A stretch of DNA of 64,000 nt from Pelagomonas calceolata (taxonomy: Eukaryota > Sar > Pelagophyceae > Pelagomonadales > Pelagomonadaceae). Position 1 is the first letter of the stretch. Every line of letters starts with the position of its first letter. The notes beneath the pieces were generated by a model. That model was not told the origin of the DNA. It made no database searches and was given only the letters and a program-made list of their open reading frames with translations. The DNA is taken from the NCBI GenBank assembly GCA_918797485.1, contig CAKKNE010000006.1, positions 3,224,001 to 3,288,000 on the forward strand. Reading direction: 5' to 3'. Both the position numbers and the translations under genes were made by a program. Below, piece after piece: positions 45,214-53,855 of the stretch.

Positions 45214-48069
45214 TTAGTACAACCCAACCTTCCGCTTCGCGAGCGCCTGGCGCCACTTCGGCCACGCGCTAAATGCGGTCGCTCCCACGCCGAAGGCGGC
45301 GCGGAACGCGTTGGGCGACAGGTGCCGCTCGCGCCGCGACGCGTCGACGCCCGTCGGAAGCTTGCTCGCGTCGACGGCGAGCGCGGCCAGCGCGTAGCAT
45401 ACTACCGCTTCCTCGGCGGGCTCGGCTCGCGCGTCCGACTCGAACGCGATCGGCTCGTAGCGGCCCGGCTTCGCGAGCTTCGCGTAGAAGTCGAGGGCCC
45501 GCGCCGACGCGGCGGTCTCGTCACCTTCGAGCTGGGCGAGCTCGTCGGCGGCCTTCCGCCGCGCCGCGTCCGCGCGCCGCCTTCCGAGCTCGTCGCGTAG
45601 CGCCGCGTCCTTCTCCCGCAGTTCAGCGGCCGCGGCGATGGCGTCCGCGACGGCGCGCCGCGCGTCGGCCACGTCGCCGCCCTCGCGGGCCGCTTTCAAC
45701 ATGACGACCGCGTGATTCAGCGCCCGCGCCGCCGCTTTGACGGCAGTGTCCACGTCATCCCCCAAACCATCGCGCCGCGCCGCGTCTCTAGTAGAGGCCG
45801 TCGCCGTGTCCGCCTGGCTCAGCCGACCTTGCAGCCTATCACAAGCCTCGTTTCGCGCAGCAGCTTCGAGCAAGGCGGTACACGCCGCCGCATGAGCAGA
45901 AGCCGCGTCCTCGAAGGCGTCGGCCGCGGCCAAGGCCCCTTCGATGGGTCCGTCCTCGGCCGCCGAGGCGATCGCCTGGGCCGCGACGGCGCCGCACGCC
46001 CGCGCGTGCTGGAGCTCTTCGATTGCGTCCGCTCTCAATGCGCGCTTGTTGAGGGAGTCCTCGATCCTAAACAGGCGCTGGGCGAGCGCCGCGCGCTCCT
46101 CCAAGTGAGCCGCGGCCTTGACACGAGCCTTCTCGTGCTTGACGTGAGCTTTGTGGTCCGCCTCGACGGCTTTCAACACGGCCTCGACGGCGTTGTTGAC
46201 GTGGGCCTCCAGCGCCGCGTGAGCCTCGCGCCGCGCTTTCGTCCTCATTGATGCCGCGTCGTCGGCCGCGGTCGCCGCCTTTGACGCCGCGTCGGCCGCT
46301 TTTGATACTGCCTGGGTCGCCTCGTCGATTGATGCTTCCGCGTCGTCTCCATTTGATTTCTGAGCCTTCGCGATGGCGTCTTCCGCTACCCTTTTCGCGT
46401 CGAGGGCCGCCGCATCTTTCGAAGCGTCGCGGGGCGCTTCTGAACGTAGCCGGTCGAGGTCGCGCGACGCTTTCATCGCCGCGCGACACGCGGCTTCGGC
46501 TTTACTGACGGCTGGCAATTCCTGGGGGTCGTACGGGTTGTCAACGGTGCCAGACTCCTGCCCCTGGAGCTTGATCGCATTCAAAGGCCCGACCGCGTCG
46601 TTGTGCAGCCGTTCGAGCGCGTCCGTCGCGTCTAGTTCTGGAGACGAGGGACTCCCCATCTCCAGATTATCAAGGTCAACCGCGAGCTTCGCCAGCGTCG
46701 CCCGCCGCCTTTTCGACCGGGCGTCGAGCGCACTCACAACGAGCTTCATGGCCCGCTGCGCCTTCTCGCAGTCCGGCCTTCGTAGGATCACCTGCTTGAA
46801 GGCCGCGCGGCTCTTGACCAGAAGTCCCGCGCGGAACGCGGCGTAGCCCAGGTTATGTAATGCATCAGCATCGTCATCAATAGACGCGAGCTCGTAGTTC
46901 TCGACAGCTTCATTCCAATTCTCGGAAGCGAGGTGCACGTCGGCCAGCGCCGCCCACGCGCGCCCAAAGTCGGGCCCTTTGCGAGCTCCTGCTTCGTCAT
47001 CCATCCCAGCGACCATGGAGTAGTCGACGAGGGCCTGGAAGCCTTGTGTAGCTTTGTCAAGATTTCCCGACCGCGCGTCGCAGACGGCGACGTTGAACCG
47101 CGCGTCGAAGTGCTCCTTATGATGCGCGTATTTCTGCGACGCCACCACCGAGAAGTGGCGCCGCGCATGTAAAATATCACCGGACGCGAGGGACGCGACG
47201 CCGGCGCGGCACCGCGCTGTTGCCACGGCGTCCGTCACGTCCTTAGTGGTCATCTTCGACGCGGCGGCGTCTAAATCATCAACACCTGATGCGTGCTGGC
47301 CCAGTCGCGACTTCGCCAGGCCCCTCCAGTACAGGACCTCGGCGTCGACTTCCAACGCTTCGAGCGCTTCTAATGCCTCGGCGTCTCTCCCAGCAGCGAC
47401 GAGCGCCTCTACCCTACAACGCGCCGCCGCGTCCCGCACATGCTTCGTCTCCGCCCGCTCACATGCTTGTGCGAAGGCCTCTATCGCTTCATTCGCGTCG
47501 CCCAGATGTCTCCTACATTCGCCCAGGACGTGCCAGGCGGCCGCGAAGTCCTCTTTTGATTCCAGCGCCGCTTCGACGCACTGCGCACTTCTAGCATAGT
47601 CCTCGCCCTTGTACCAATGCAAACCAGCCCCGTACAGCGCGTGGAACCTTATTTCTTCTGAACAGGGCTCCTCGAGATCAATCTCCTCGAATCTATAAGC
47701 GGCTGACGCGTGCTCCCGCGTCGTCGTCGCACGCACCTCCTGCGCCTCGCGTATCGCATTCACTTTCTTCTCGAGGCGGATGCTGTCCGCGTTGCGCTGC
47801 GCCGCCGCTAATAGTGGAGGCGGTGATTCAGGAAGCGCCCTTAATACGTCGTACGTCGCGAGGGCTCGGTCCAGCTCCCTCAAACCCTTCCACTCGCAGA
47901 CCATGCGCACCATCAATGAGGTCGGCGAGTCCTCTTCTTCGCCGTCGAGGAGTCGGAGGGCCTGGTCGTACCTGCCCTGCTGCGCGAACCTATTGGCTTG
48001 GACCAATGCCGCGCTCGCCATCGTCGGCTCCGACGTCTGGTAGAGGGGCTTGGGGCTGAAGCAGGCCAT
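45214..48069 (-). CDS. Large TPR and helical-repeat protein
   Basis: 951 aa, single exon, ATG at 48069 (a second ATG 16 codons on). Residues about 18-430 hold many TPR units: LVQANRFAQQGRYDQALRLL, WHVLGECRRHLGDANEAIEAFAQACE, YWRGLAKSRLGQHASGVDDLDAA, WAALADVHLASENWNEAVENYELA, LHNLGYAAFRAGLLVKSRAAFKQVI. That order (leading TPRs, Ala-rich helices, then WxxLA..) is reminiscent of Bardet-Biedl BBS4/IFT70-like or CDC27-like solenoids, but I cannot assign one. The rest is alanine-rich helical or coiled coil. The end is DASRRERHLSPNAFRAAFGVGATAF, then KWRQALAKRKVGLY. An assembly scaffold is likely. Confidence 0.8.
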   Translation of the reverse strand: MACFSPKPLYQTSEPTMASAALVQANRFAQQGRYDQALRLLDGEEEDSPTSLMVRMVCEWKGLRELDRALATYDVLRALPESPPPLLAAAQRNADSIRLEKKVNAIREAQEVRATTTREHASAAYRFEEIDLEEPCSEEIRFHALYGAGLHWYKGEDYARSAQCVEAALESKEDFAAAWHVLGECRRHLGDANEAIEAFAQACERAETKHVRDAAARCRVEALVAAGRDAEALEALEALEVDAEVLYWRGLAKSRLGQHASGVDDLDAAASKMTTKDVTDAVATARCRAGVASLASGDILHARRHFSVVASQKYAHHKEHFDARFNVAVCDARSGNLDKATQGFQALVDYSMVAGMDDEAGARKGPDFGRAWAALADVHLASENWNEAVENYELASIDDDADALHNLGYAAFRAGLLVKSRAAFKQVILRRPDCEKAQRAMKLVVSALDARSKRRRATLAKLAVDLDNLEMGSPSSPELDATDALERLHNDAVGPLNAIKLQGQESGTVDNPYDPQELPAVSKAEAACRAAMKASRDLDRLRSEAPRDASKDAAALDAKRVAEDAIAKAQKSNGDDAEASIDEATQAVSKAADAASKAATAADDAASMRTKARREAHAALEAHVNNAVEAVLKAVEADHKAHVKHEKARVKAAAHLEERAALAQRLFRIEDSLNKRALRADAIEELQHARACGAVAAQAIASAAEDGPIEGALAAADAFEDAASAHAAACTALLEAAARNEACDRLQGRLSQADTATASTRDAARRDGLGDDVDTAVKAAARALNHAVVMLKAAREGGDVADARRAVADAIAAAAELREKDAALRDELGRRRADAARRKAADELAQLEGDETAASARALDFYAKLAKPGRYEPIAFESDARAEPAEEAVVCYALAALAVDASKLPTGVDASRRERHLSPNAFRAAFGVGATAFSAWPKWRQALAKRKVGLY

Positions 48070-48504
48070 GCTTGCTGGCGGTCACGGACTGCCTTTTTTG
48101 TTGTTTGCGTGAAGGGCTTGTGCTAATGCTGCCCAGCTCTGGGCAGAGGGACTCACTGGTCTGGAATGCTTGTTTTTGGCTGCCCTTCGATAGCCTGCCG
48201 CCCGTGACGGCTTATGCGAGATCGCTTGTGGCTGGTGCTGATGCCCGCGCCTGGATTTTAACTCCTTTACGCGTTCACGAGGAACAGTCAAAAGTGCGCT
48301 AGTGTCTTACATGCCGCTAGCTAATTCACAGGCGAGCGCGCAGCTCCGTGTGTTGCGCCGCTGCGTGGCCTAGCACACCGCCGCGCAGTCGGTGGCATCT
48401 ATTCTAGAGCGTTTGCGCACGTCGCATCGCTCGCTGCCGCCGCCGCGGCCCGATAACACTGCGTAGCCCAGCGCCCCCGGCCTTGCACAGCGCGGCGCGC
48501 AGCG
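48070..48504. other. Divergent intergenic region
   Basis: 435 bp between the TPR (-) and TFIIB-like (+) genes. Contains a CTGCCCAG..CTGGGCAG palindrome at about 48130-48148, GGCTGCCC near 48178 and the reference copy of the GCTAG motif at 48298. Confidence 0.5.
48298..48321 (+). promoter_or_regulatory. GCTAG..CTAGC motif, copy 7 (reference form)
   Basis: GCTAGTGTCTTACATGCCGCTAGC, taken as the reference form. It lies centrally between divergent start codons, 229 and 184 bp away. Confidence 0.65.
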
Positions 48505-49599
48505 ATGGCCGAGGTCGGTTCAATAAGAGGCGGCGACGGCTCGATCCCCGGCGAAGAGGTTGAGATCAAGAAGGAGCCCCAGTTCCTGCAACCGCTCGTC
48601 GCGACCGCCGTCTTGAGCGCTATGGCCCCCACGCGCGGCTTTCCGGAAATCAACGACCTGCGACGCTTAGTACTAGCCGCCGAACCGACGAAGACCTACA
48701 CGATCCCGAGCCAAGTCGAACCGAAGTACACGTGCGACGTGTGTGGCAACCGCGACCAGACCAAATTCCTCCACGAGTCCAAGGACGGAGATGTAGTGTG
48801 TCTGGGCATCGGCGACCAGGGCTGCGGGAATGTCGTCGAGGAGCACAAGCTGTTCGAGGGGAATCAATTTAGGAAGTTCGAGGGTCGCCCGCGGCGTCCC
48901 TTCCGATGACGCCATCGATGCGACGGCCGCGGAGCATCCAAGCCACCCCCACGCCATCGCCGCGACTTCAAACTGCATCGCGATCGCGACGCCGTTCCTC
49001 ACGCAGGCGAGGAGGACAAGTCGCATCACGGTCCGGCACCGAACAAGTTGTACAGTGCAGCACATAATATGAAGACGTCCCTCGTGCCGACCGGTGGCGC
49101 CGGTGGCCAGCGCGCCTCGCGCCTGCGCCAGGCCTCCGAAACCATGGAGATGGGCCTTTCTAACCTGGGCACTGATGAAAGGAAGACGCGTACAGGTTAT
49201 AAAGATCAAATGAAAAAGAAGGCCTTCGACCTCATCGCGCACGCGGCCTCGAACCTCAATCTCCACGATTCGGTAGTAGGACGGGCCCAAGAGCTCTTCG
49301 CGAACTACCGCGACGAGCGCGAGTTCGTCCAGAAATTCGACGGGGTTGTTGCGGCTTGCGTCATCCAGGCGGCCGAGGAGTCGGCGCGCGACGCCCTCGG
49401 GGCGTCGGAGGCGGATGCTGCTCCGGTGATCCCCAAGCCCACCGTGGTCAGTCGCACGCAGCAGTTATTGATGCGGCCCGTGGCGACGCAGAAGCGGAAG
49501 GCGTCGGGGTCGGCGCCCGCGCCGAAGCGCGCGGCGCGCGCGGGGAAGTCGTGGCTGGACGACCTCGGGGACATCGAGGAGGAGGACAGCGATAGTTGA
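48505..49599 (+). CDS. TFIIB-related factor with a single cyclin repeat, 2 exons
   Basis: Exons 48505-48883 and 49007-49599 give 323 aa. A zinc-ribbon region CDVCGNRDQTKFLHESKDGD, VVCLGIGDQGCGNVVEEH (about 75-110) is followed by RKFEGEEDKSHHGPAPN, the B-reader/linker type sequence of TFIIB. One cyclin-fold region (GLSNLGTDERKTRTGYKDQMKKKAF, HDSVVGRAQELFANYRDE, GVVAACVIQAAEE, about 160-235) follows. The second cyclin repeat expected in TFIIB is missing; instead there is a basic region and an acidic tail (WLDDLGDIEEEDSDS). It could act in RNA polymerase II or III initiation or be a specialised TFIIB paralogue. The intron is a family-A introner. Confidence 0.75.
48884..49006 (+). mobile_element. 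Introner, family A, TFIIB-like gene intron
   Basis: 123 nt; GTCGCCCGCGGCGTCCC start, GACGCCATCGATGCGAC core, CACGCCATCGCCGCGAC, end CCTCACGCAG. Interrupts KFEG|EEDK in phase 1. Confidence 0.85.
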
Positions 49600-49638
49600 C
49601 GTAAGAGTTTTAAACGGGAGTGGTCGGGGGGGAATCTA

Positions 49639-50091
49639 CTAGGCCTTCTCCACGGCGAGCTGGAAGCCCTCCTCCTCGTTGGCCCGCGGCACGACCAAAT
49701 CTTCCCCCGCATTCTCTAACTCCTTCTTCATCGCCGCCACCTCCTCGGCGGTCACGGGGTTCGGCGCCGCGGCGACGGACCGCTCGACGAAGACTTTGGC
49801 GGCCCGCTCGCGCGCGGCCGCCCGCGAGGCCTGGTTGTGCTGGTTTCGCTGCGCGCGGCCGAAGGAGCCCTCACCTGCGGCAGCGCCCCCCTTGCGGAAG
49901 GACCGCGGCCGCTTCGCCTTCAGTTCAGTCGAGAAAGCGTCTCTTTCAAGCGGCTTGAAGACCTCCGAGTCCGCGGGCGGCGCGGGCACGTCTTCCCGCG
50001 GCGACGTCGCCTGGTAGATCTCCCTGCCTAGAGAATCGACGTAGGGGCCGCTGCGGTCCTTCTTTTTTGGGGGAGGCGGCGGCGCGACCAC
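49639..50091 (-). CDS. Hypothetical Pro/Lys/Ala-rich protein, 5' exon missing
   Basis: The main exon encodes 150 residues (VVAPPPPPKKKDRSGPYVDSLGREIYQATSPRED, then SFRKGGAAAGEGSFGRAQRNQHNQASRAAARERAAKV and a terminal helix with EEVAAMKKELENAGEDLVV). The exon is preceded by a family-B introner acceptor end (TTTGATTTCCACACAG). The only ATG upstream (50126) would leave an intron of about 26 nt, too short to splice, so the first exon or the element's other half has been lost or lies beyond what I can recognise. Composition suggests a nuclear or RNA-associated disordered protein. Confidence 0.5.
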   Translation of the reverse strand: MVAPPPPPKKKDRSGPYVDSLGREIYQATSPREDVPAPPADSEVFKPLERDAFSTELKAKRPRSFRKGGAAAGEGSFGRAQRNQHNQASRAAARERAAKVFVERSVAAAPNPVTAEEVAAMKKELENAGEDLVVPRANEEEGFQLAVEKA

Positions 50092-50113
50092 CTGTGTGGA
50101 AATCAAAGTTCGG
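50092..50113 (-). repeat. Half introner, family B acceptor end
   Basis: AACTTTGATTTCCACACAG precedes the exon starting at 50091, identical in kind to the end at 32327. No partner terminus found upstream; a truncated copy. Confidence 0.7.
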
Positions 50114-50277
50114 CCGCCCGCGCCATCCTGACCTTTTTTCACTTTTTTGAGTCTAGCGAGCGCTGTTCTCGCAAGAGCCGCTATCAGGCTTTTTTCGGCG
50201 TAGAATTAACCGCGCGCGCCCTCGTGAAACGCGGATATCCCGCAGTTGCAAACGTGGCGTGAAAAAAAAAAGGTCGT

Positions 50278-50298
50278 GCTAGTGTAGTGACACACTAG
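50278..50298. promoter_or_regulatory. GCTAG..CTAG motif, copy 8 (fully palindromic core)
   Basis: GCTAGTGTAGTGACACACTAG, 108 bp upstream of the ankyrin gene ATG at 50406; here the centre is nearly symmetrical (CTAGTGT..ACACTAG). Confidence 0.55.
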
Positions 50299-50405
50299 GA
50301 TGGCTGCCATTTTTGGCGCTGTAGAGCTGCGGCTTGCGACGGAGCAAGCGCGAGCCACCGCGTCGACGCGCGTCGCGGAGGCGCCCAGTGGGGCAGCCCC
50401 AAACC

Positions 50406-50999
50406 ATGACCACCGACGGCTTCCTCGCCGTCCGCAACGGCAACCTGCCCCTGCTCAAGCATCTCATCGCAGAGAAGAAGACCAGCCTCACGCATACGAG
50501 GTGGAGCGGCATGACATTGCTCCATCGCGCGGCGGACGTCGCCCAGGTCGAGATCATCAAGTACCTGATGGAGCTCGGCGCCGACGCCTCGGCCAAGACG
50601 TTTCGAGGCGGCGACACGCCGTTGCATCTGGCCGTGAGCGCGGGCCACGAAAAAGCCGCGATGGCGCTGCTCGAGGGCGGCGCGCCCTGGGTGCCCTCGA
50701 AGCAAAAGCCGAAAATGGCCGTCAATAATCGAGGGGAAACGCCGATGAGGACCGCGGTACGCAAGGGCTACCAGCTCATGGCGCAGCGGTTAGAACTGCA
50801 GTACTACATCCTTGACGGGCAGCGACAAAAAGCCAAGGCCGCCGAGGCGCGGGCGCGCAAGTCGCGCGAGCCCACGCCGAATCCCACGCCGCGGCCGCCT
50901 CCGATTAATGAGGAGCGGTCCGAGGCGACGGGCCCGCCCTGGGTGCCGGAGCCGTCCCTGCCCGAGGCCGCGCCGCCCGCGCCGGCGGGGATAAGCTAG
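50406..50999 (+). CDS. Ankyrin-repeat protein
   Basis: 197 aa from the ATG at 50406 (ACCATGA); 24 in-frame codons upstream also contain an ATG but are arginine-rich leader-like. Three to four ankyrin repeats occupy residues 1-130: DGFLAVRNGNLPLLKHLIAEK, GMTLLHRAADVAQVEIIKYLMELGADA, GDTPLHLAVSAGHEKAAMALLEGGA, GETPMRTAVRKGYQLMAQRL. A charged helix (QRQKAKAAEARARKSRE) and a proline-rich tail follow. Protein-binding role. Intronless. The stop codon TAG lies inside a GCTAGTG sequence resembling half of the promoter motif, probably by chance. Confidence 0.75.
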   Translation: MTTDGFLAVRNGNLPLLKHLIAEKKTSLTHTRWSGMTLLHRAADVAQVEIIKYLMELGADASAKTFRGGDTPLHLAVSAGHEKAAMALLEGGAPWVPSKQKPKMAVNNRGETPMRTAVRKGYQLMAQRLELQYYILDGQRQKAKAAEARARKSREPTPNPTPRPPPINEERSEATGPPWVPEPSLPEAAPPAPAGIS

Positions 51000-51017
51000 T
51001 GTTTTTGTGACTTACAC

Positions 51018-51734
51018 TTACACGCGCCACTCGAAGCGCTCGTCGTCGGCGAGCGTGGCGGGGGCTAGCTCCCAGTGTGGGACTTGATGGACTTGATGTA
51101 TTGCACCATTCTCAGGCTCGTAATGGACTTTCAGAACATGAGGAATACTACCATCCTCATTGCGACAGCGGCGAAAAGGCAAATGAGAGGCGTGGGAACT
51201 TAGATGCAACAACCACGGTGTCGAAGCCTCTAATAGGTGATTGGGCGTCATTATAAGGACCGAAGTATTGTTGTACATCTGATAAGTCAAGAAAGCTTGA
51301 TATCTGCCGGTCGGATATCCACGACTTGGGTGATCACAAATGTTTCCATAGTCGCCGCCCCACTGAGAGTTAGGCTGGATGGCAAATGTGTCGGCCTGGC
51401 GGCGCGACACGAAGCAAGCATTGGGTCGAATATCCACGATAGTATGTTCCCCGTGGGGATAGAAAAACCTCAAATGCTTTGGCCCGCCGCCAGGCCGCAA
51501 CAGATAGTACGGGCAACGCCGCAGAGCGACCGCGACGTGGCGCCAGCTCGGTCTGAACTCGGCCATCCCGCGGTTCCCGCCCATCCAGCGACACTTGCCA
51601 AGCCGGACGGCGGCGCACTCCATCGATGTGGCCTGCAGGGAGGAGCTGACCACCTCGAGTCTCCACCCATGCTCTTCCCCCGCGCATGCTACGATGACGT
51701 CCAGGATGACAGCCGGGAGCTCGCCGAGGCTCAT
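51018..51734 (-). CDS. Hypothetical protein with F-box-like N-terminus
   Basis: 238 aa with an ATG at 51734. The opening MSLGELPAVILDVIVACAGEEHGWRLEVVSSSL has the LP..VI..I...  pattern and length of an F-box, but the match is weak. The rest (CRWMGGNRGMAEFRPSWRHVAVALRRCPYYLL, NSQWGGDYGNICDHPSRGYPTGRYQ, HWELAPATLADDERFEWRV) does not resemble a family I know. Codon and amino-acid character are normal. Intronless. It is divergent from galactokinase, sharing a promoter region that contains a GCTAG motif. Confidence 0.6.
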   Translation of the reverse strand: MSLGELPAVILDVIVACAGEEHGWRLEVVSSSLQATSMECAAVRLGKCRWMGGNRGMAEFRPSWRHVAVALRRCPYYLLRPGGGPKHLRFFYPHGEHTIVDIRPNACFVSRRQADTFAIQPNSQWGGDYGNICDHPSRGYPTGRYQAFLTYQMYNNTSVLIMTPNHLLEASTPWLLHLSSHASHLPFRRCRNEDGSIPHVLKVHYEPENGAIHQVHQVPHWELAPATLADDERFEWRV

Positions 51735-51796
51735 TTCTGATCGATGGGCAGCGCGCGCGGGCGCAACACACTGACCCGAGAGGAGGCTCCTCCAGG

Positions 51797-51819
51797 GCTA
51801 GAGTCTTCATGCCGCTAGC
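51797..51819 (+). promoter_or_regulatory. GCTAG..CTAGC motif, copy 9
   Basis: GCTAGAGTCTTCATGCCGCTAGC between divergent start codons (63 and 169 bp away). Confidence 0.6.
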
Positions 51820-51987
51820 TACGTCTGCCTTTGGCTCGCGCTTTTTGCCATCGCTTACCGTACGACTGGTGCAGTAGTTGCGAAACATATCCGTTTTACC
51901 TCAACTACCAGCTGCAACGCGCAAAAGAACGCGTGGCAGCTCGCAGCTCTCAAAAAAGCCAGCACACATTCACCGCTCTCACAAGCC

Positions 51988-53442
51988 ATGGCGGCGCTTT
52001 ACGACATCAACGACGACAGCACACGCTTCTCGGAAGACGCACTCGTGCAGCGCTTCGAAGCGATCTACGGCGTCGGCCCGAAGCCGAGAATAGCCGCCGC
52101 GCCGGGCCGCGCGAACGTTATTGGGGAGCACGTCGACTATCAAGGCGGCGTGGCGCTGCCCTTCGCGCTGACGCAGCGCGTGCGCGTCGTGTTTCGTCGT
52201 AGAGATGATGATAGATTGAACGTCGTGAGCGACGACGCTCCCGTTAATGAGGACACCGGGTATCTATTTCTGAAAGTGCTCCACAAAGCTAGGCAAGAAG
52301 ACCCGAAAGTTTCGGCAGAAATAGACCCGCGCTTTTTGCGCTATATTGCCGGGCCCTTCGTCTACTTTTCCTCACCAGAGGACGTGCGAGGCGCGGACAT
52401 ACTGGTCGCGAGCGACGTACCTCTGGGAGCGGGGTGCTCGTCGTCCTCGGCGTTAGTCGTCGCATCAGCACTCGCGGCGAGGGCGTGCAACCCATCCTAT
52501 GAATTACGGAAGAGAAAAGACGGGAGGGACGCCTTTTTTCGGAGCATCGTCGAGTGCGAATGGGAATTTTCTGGAGTGAAAGGAGGCTGCATGGACCACC
52601 TGGCCATCGTCTACGGGAGACCGGGGTGCGTCGTGTCGCTGGATTGTCGGGACGAGAAGGTTGATGCTCACATTTCCACCGATGCGACGTTCGTACTCCT
52701 AGATACGCGAGTGAAGCACGACCTCGAGAACTCGCCATATACCGATCGAAGGCTGGCTTGTGAACGGTGCGCCAAGGAATTGCAAGTTGCTTCGTTGAGG
52801 GAGGTCGCTGATGAAGGAGTAACAAAAGGTCTCGCAATGATCGACAAGATCGAAAAAGAAGTGGGCCAAGCAACGGCGAACCGCGGGAGGCATGTGGTGG
52901 AGGAGATCTGTCGCGTGAGACGGTGTGCTACATTACTACGAAGAGGCTCGTGGCGCGACGTCGGGCTGATCCTGTACGAAGCCCATCAGTCGTTGCGGGA
53001 CCTCTTCGAGGCGTCCTGTGATGAATTGGACGCGGCCGTCGACGCCTCGAGAAGCGTCGAGGGTATCTTGGGTTGTAGGATGGTGGGCGGGGGATTTGGC
53101 GGGGCCGCTCTCGCGGTCTGCGCGCCCGGCACGGATGTCGATCGGGTCGTGGAGGACTGGCGCGACTTGTATCACGTCGATGGGAGACATGAGCCGCGTC
53201 TGTTGGTCGTGGAGCCGGGCGCGGGCGCGGCGCTCGACGGGGCGCCGTGCGTCTCGATCAAGGAGCTCTGGGCGACGTCCGGGGAAGTTGAGGAGGCGGC
53301 GGCGCCTTCATCAGATAGAGAGCCGTCGGATTTCCTAAGGAGCCTCGCGGCGCGGCCCATCGCAAAAACGGCGTCCGACGCCGCGGCGATGGCGGCGTAC
53401 GAGGCATACGTCGACGCGCAGCTGGCGAAGGCGGACTCGTAG
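51988..53442 (+). CDS. Galactokinase (GHMP kinase family)
   Basis: 484 aa with an ATG at 51988 (GCCATGG). The galactokinase signature APGRANVIGEHVDYQGG (about 39-55) gives sugar binding. The GHMP ATP-binding motif is DVPLGAGCSSSSAL (about 148-161), the catalytic-base region GCMDHLAIVYG follows, and GGGFGGAALAV near 372 is motif 3. It phosphorylates galactose at C1 in the Leloir pathway in the cytosol. The C-terminal 80 residues (VEEAAAPSSDREP..) are an extra helical/low-complexity extension. It could in principle be a galacturonokinase or arabinokinase, as plant enzymes share these motifs. Intronless. Confidence 0.9.
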   Translation: MAALYDINDDSTRFSEDALVQRFEAIYGVGPKPRIAAAPGRANVIGEHVDYQGGVALPFALTQRVRVVFRRRDDDRLNVVSDDAPVNEDTGYLFLKVLHKARQEDPKVSAEIDPRFLRYIAGPFVYFSSPEDVRGADILVASDVPLGAGCSSSSALVVASALAARACNPSYELRKRKDGRDAFFRSIVECEWEFSGVKGGCMDHLAIVYGRPGCVVSLDCRDEKVDAHISTDATFVLLDTRVKHDLENSPYTDRRLACERCAKELQVASLREVADEGVTKGLAMIDKIEKEVGQATANRGRHVVEEICRVRRCATLLRRGSWRDVGLILYEAHQSLRDLFEASCDELDAAVDASRSVEGILGCRMVGGGFGGAALAVCAPGTDVDRVVEDWRDLYHVDGRHEPRLLVVEPGAGAALDGAPCVSIKELWATSGEVEEAAAPSSDREPSDFLRSLAARPIAKTASDAAAMAAYEAYVDAQLAKADS

Positions 53443-53855
53443 TTTTAATGTGACCTATTTCTCTTGGCGCTTGGGGCTAGGAGCGACGCCGCGATGGCGT
53501 TTTTGCCCACTGGCATCACTTCCCCTCACGTTCGGGCGCCGCCAGCGCGCGTTCCCGAGGATCTTAGTGTAACCATCCGAGCACGAATCTTCAGCATTCC
53601 CAAATCGCTTCAATGGGTCGTGTGCAGCGAAACTTGTATCCGATCTTTTTGCTAGTGTCTTAGGCCGCTAGCCTGAAATAATAACCGAGCGTGCTCGCAT
53701 CGTGGCGGCAGCTCTTGCGCAACCTCGAGCACCACCAGTGCTCAGAATTTCTGATCGATCACCCGGCACCAGCTGTACGCCATCGTCGCGATCAATAACA
53801 ATAAATCTAAGCACGTCTCACAACCACTCGGAGAGGCGATTGGTGCAATCGCAGG
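53443..53855. other. Intergenic region
   Basis: 413 bp between two plus-strand genes. Contains the GCTAG motif at 53651-53672. No gene seen. Confidence 0.5.
53651..53672 (+). promoter_or_regulatory. GCTAG..CTAGC motif, copy 10
   Basis: GCTAGTGTCTTAGGCCGCTAGC, 184 bp upstream of the DUF819 gene's ATG; arms and TGTCTTA core exact. Confidence 0.65.

Noticed and set aside
45273-47599. Long plus-strand frames across the large TPR gene
   Set aside because: Mirror frames of an alanine-rich coding sequence; the minus strand shows clear TPR repeats.
9748-50113. CRISPR array or tandem repeats
   Set aside because: Copies are dispersed on both strands, of varying length and flanked by splice signals, not regularly spaced.
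50118-50126. A three-codon first exon (ATG GCG CGG) for the gene at 49639-50091
   Set aside because: It would require an intron of about 26 nt, half the length of the shortest intron otherwise seen.
50995-51011. GCTAGTGTTTTTGTGAC as a full promoter motif copy
   Set aside because: Only the left arm matches and it overlaps a stop codon at the 3' end of the ankyrin gene.
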